A stretch of 41,320 nt of DNA, taken from assembly GCA_018366195.1 (NCBI GenBank), contig JAGZIN010000022.1:1-41320 (forward strand), written 5' to 3'. Positions 41,205 to 41,320 of this stretch are shown in pieces. The DNA is from Butyricicoccus pullicaecorum. Its GTDB lineage: Bacteria; Bacillota; Clostridia; Oscillospirales; Butyricicoccaceae. The notes beneath the pieces are model-generated. The model saw nothing but the letters and a program-made list of their open reading frames with translations, did not search any database and was not told where the DNA came from. The translations under genes were made by a program, and so were the position numbers. The first letter of the stretch is position 1. Every line of letters starts with the position of its first letter.

Positions 41205-41320
41205 AAACAAGCACTTTACCGAAAGGTAAGAGCAAGAATTGTACCTTGTAAATTAAACAACGAAAAGCTTGAAAACGAACCTGAAATTCTTTTGGAATAA
41301 AACCCAGAAGTAAGTCGGTG
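41205..41320 (+). other. Leader of a probable rRNA operon (16S starts beyond the window)
   Basis: No coding frame is supported. The stretch has a GAAA-tetraloop stem (TTACC/GGTAA) near 41216-41230 and the phrase ACCTTGTAAATTAAACAACG near 41242, which resembles leaders of Clostridia rRNA operons. Tandem strong promoters without a gene start fit the same reading. The 16S rRNA itself is not visible. Confidence 0.5.

Noticed and set aside
41205..41320. Start of 16S rRNA at the right edge
   Set aside because: The conserved 16S 5' end is not present; only promoter and leader-like sequence are visible.

Overview
The window is chromosomal DNA from an endospore-forming, mid-GC member of the Clostridia (Firmicutes), most likely a gut commensal of the Ruminococcaceae/Oscillospiraceae type. 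The reasons are a gpr-spoIIP-gerA sporulation block beside rpsT, the darA-holB-ricT neighbourhood known from Bacillus/Clostridia, YesMN-type regulation, and a large operon for intracellular use of fucosylated glycans. The species was not identified.

Layout. 1-1130: an AT-rich edge with the tail of an unknown gene and a small membrane-anchored protein. 1133-6183 (minus strand): gpr, spoIIP and a gerA-type germinant receptor set whose second and third subunits are shortened. 6204-7815: rpsT and an SLH-repeat lipoprotein. 7879-10007 (minus): a MocR-type regulator and a MarR regulator with a palindromic operator over its promoter. 10093-14711 (minus): queG-like, Orn/Lys/Arg decarboxylase, darA, holB, ricT. 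14738-17215: serC-serA. 17283-19608: phosphohexomutase and a small membrane protein. 19657-19893: a strong minus-strand promoter, about 200 nt without a plausible gene, and an intrinsic terminator, probably a small RNA with 6S-like end pairing. 19974-22729: rpsO and pnp with structured leaders.

22756-37743 is the fucose region. A sensor kinase (frame broken at a run of nine T), a YesN-type regulator and a solute-binding lipoprotein overlap end to end. After a terminator come a second binding protein, two sugar ABC permeases without an ATPase, a cytosolic GH29 alpha-L-fucosidase, a Gfo/Idh/MocA oxidoreductase, a class II aldolase, a RhaB-like kinase, L-fucose isomerase and a BadF/BcrA-type sugar kinase. 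The likely job is to sense and import fucosylated oligosaccharides, release fucose inside the cell, and convert it through fuculose and fuculose-1-phosphate to dihydroxyacetone phosphate and lactaldehyde.

37798-41320: an ECF sigma/anti-sigma pair collapsed by an internal deletion, an M16 peptidase, tRNA-Arg(ACG), a TipA/Mta-type MerR regulator with a 19-bp-spacer promoter, and tandem promoters that probably belong to an rRNA operon starting just beyond the window. I saw no CRISPR array, insertion sequence or complete prophage.
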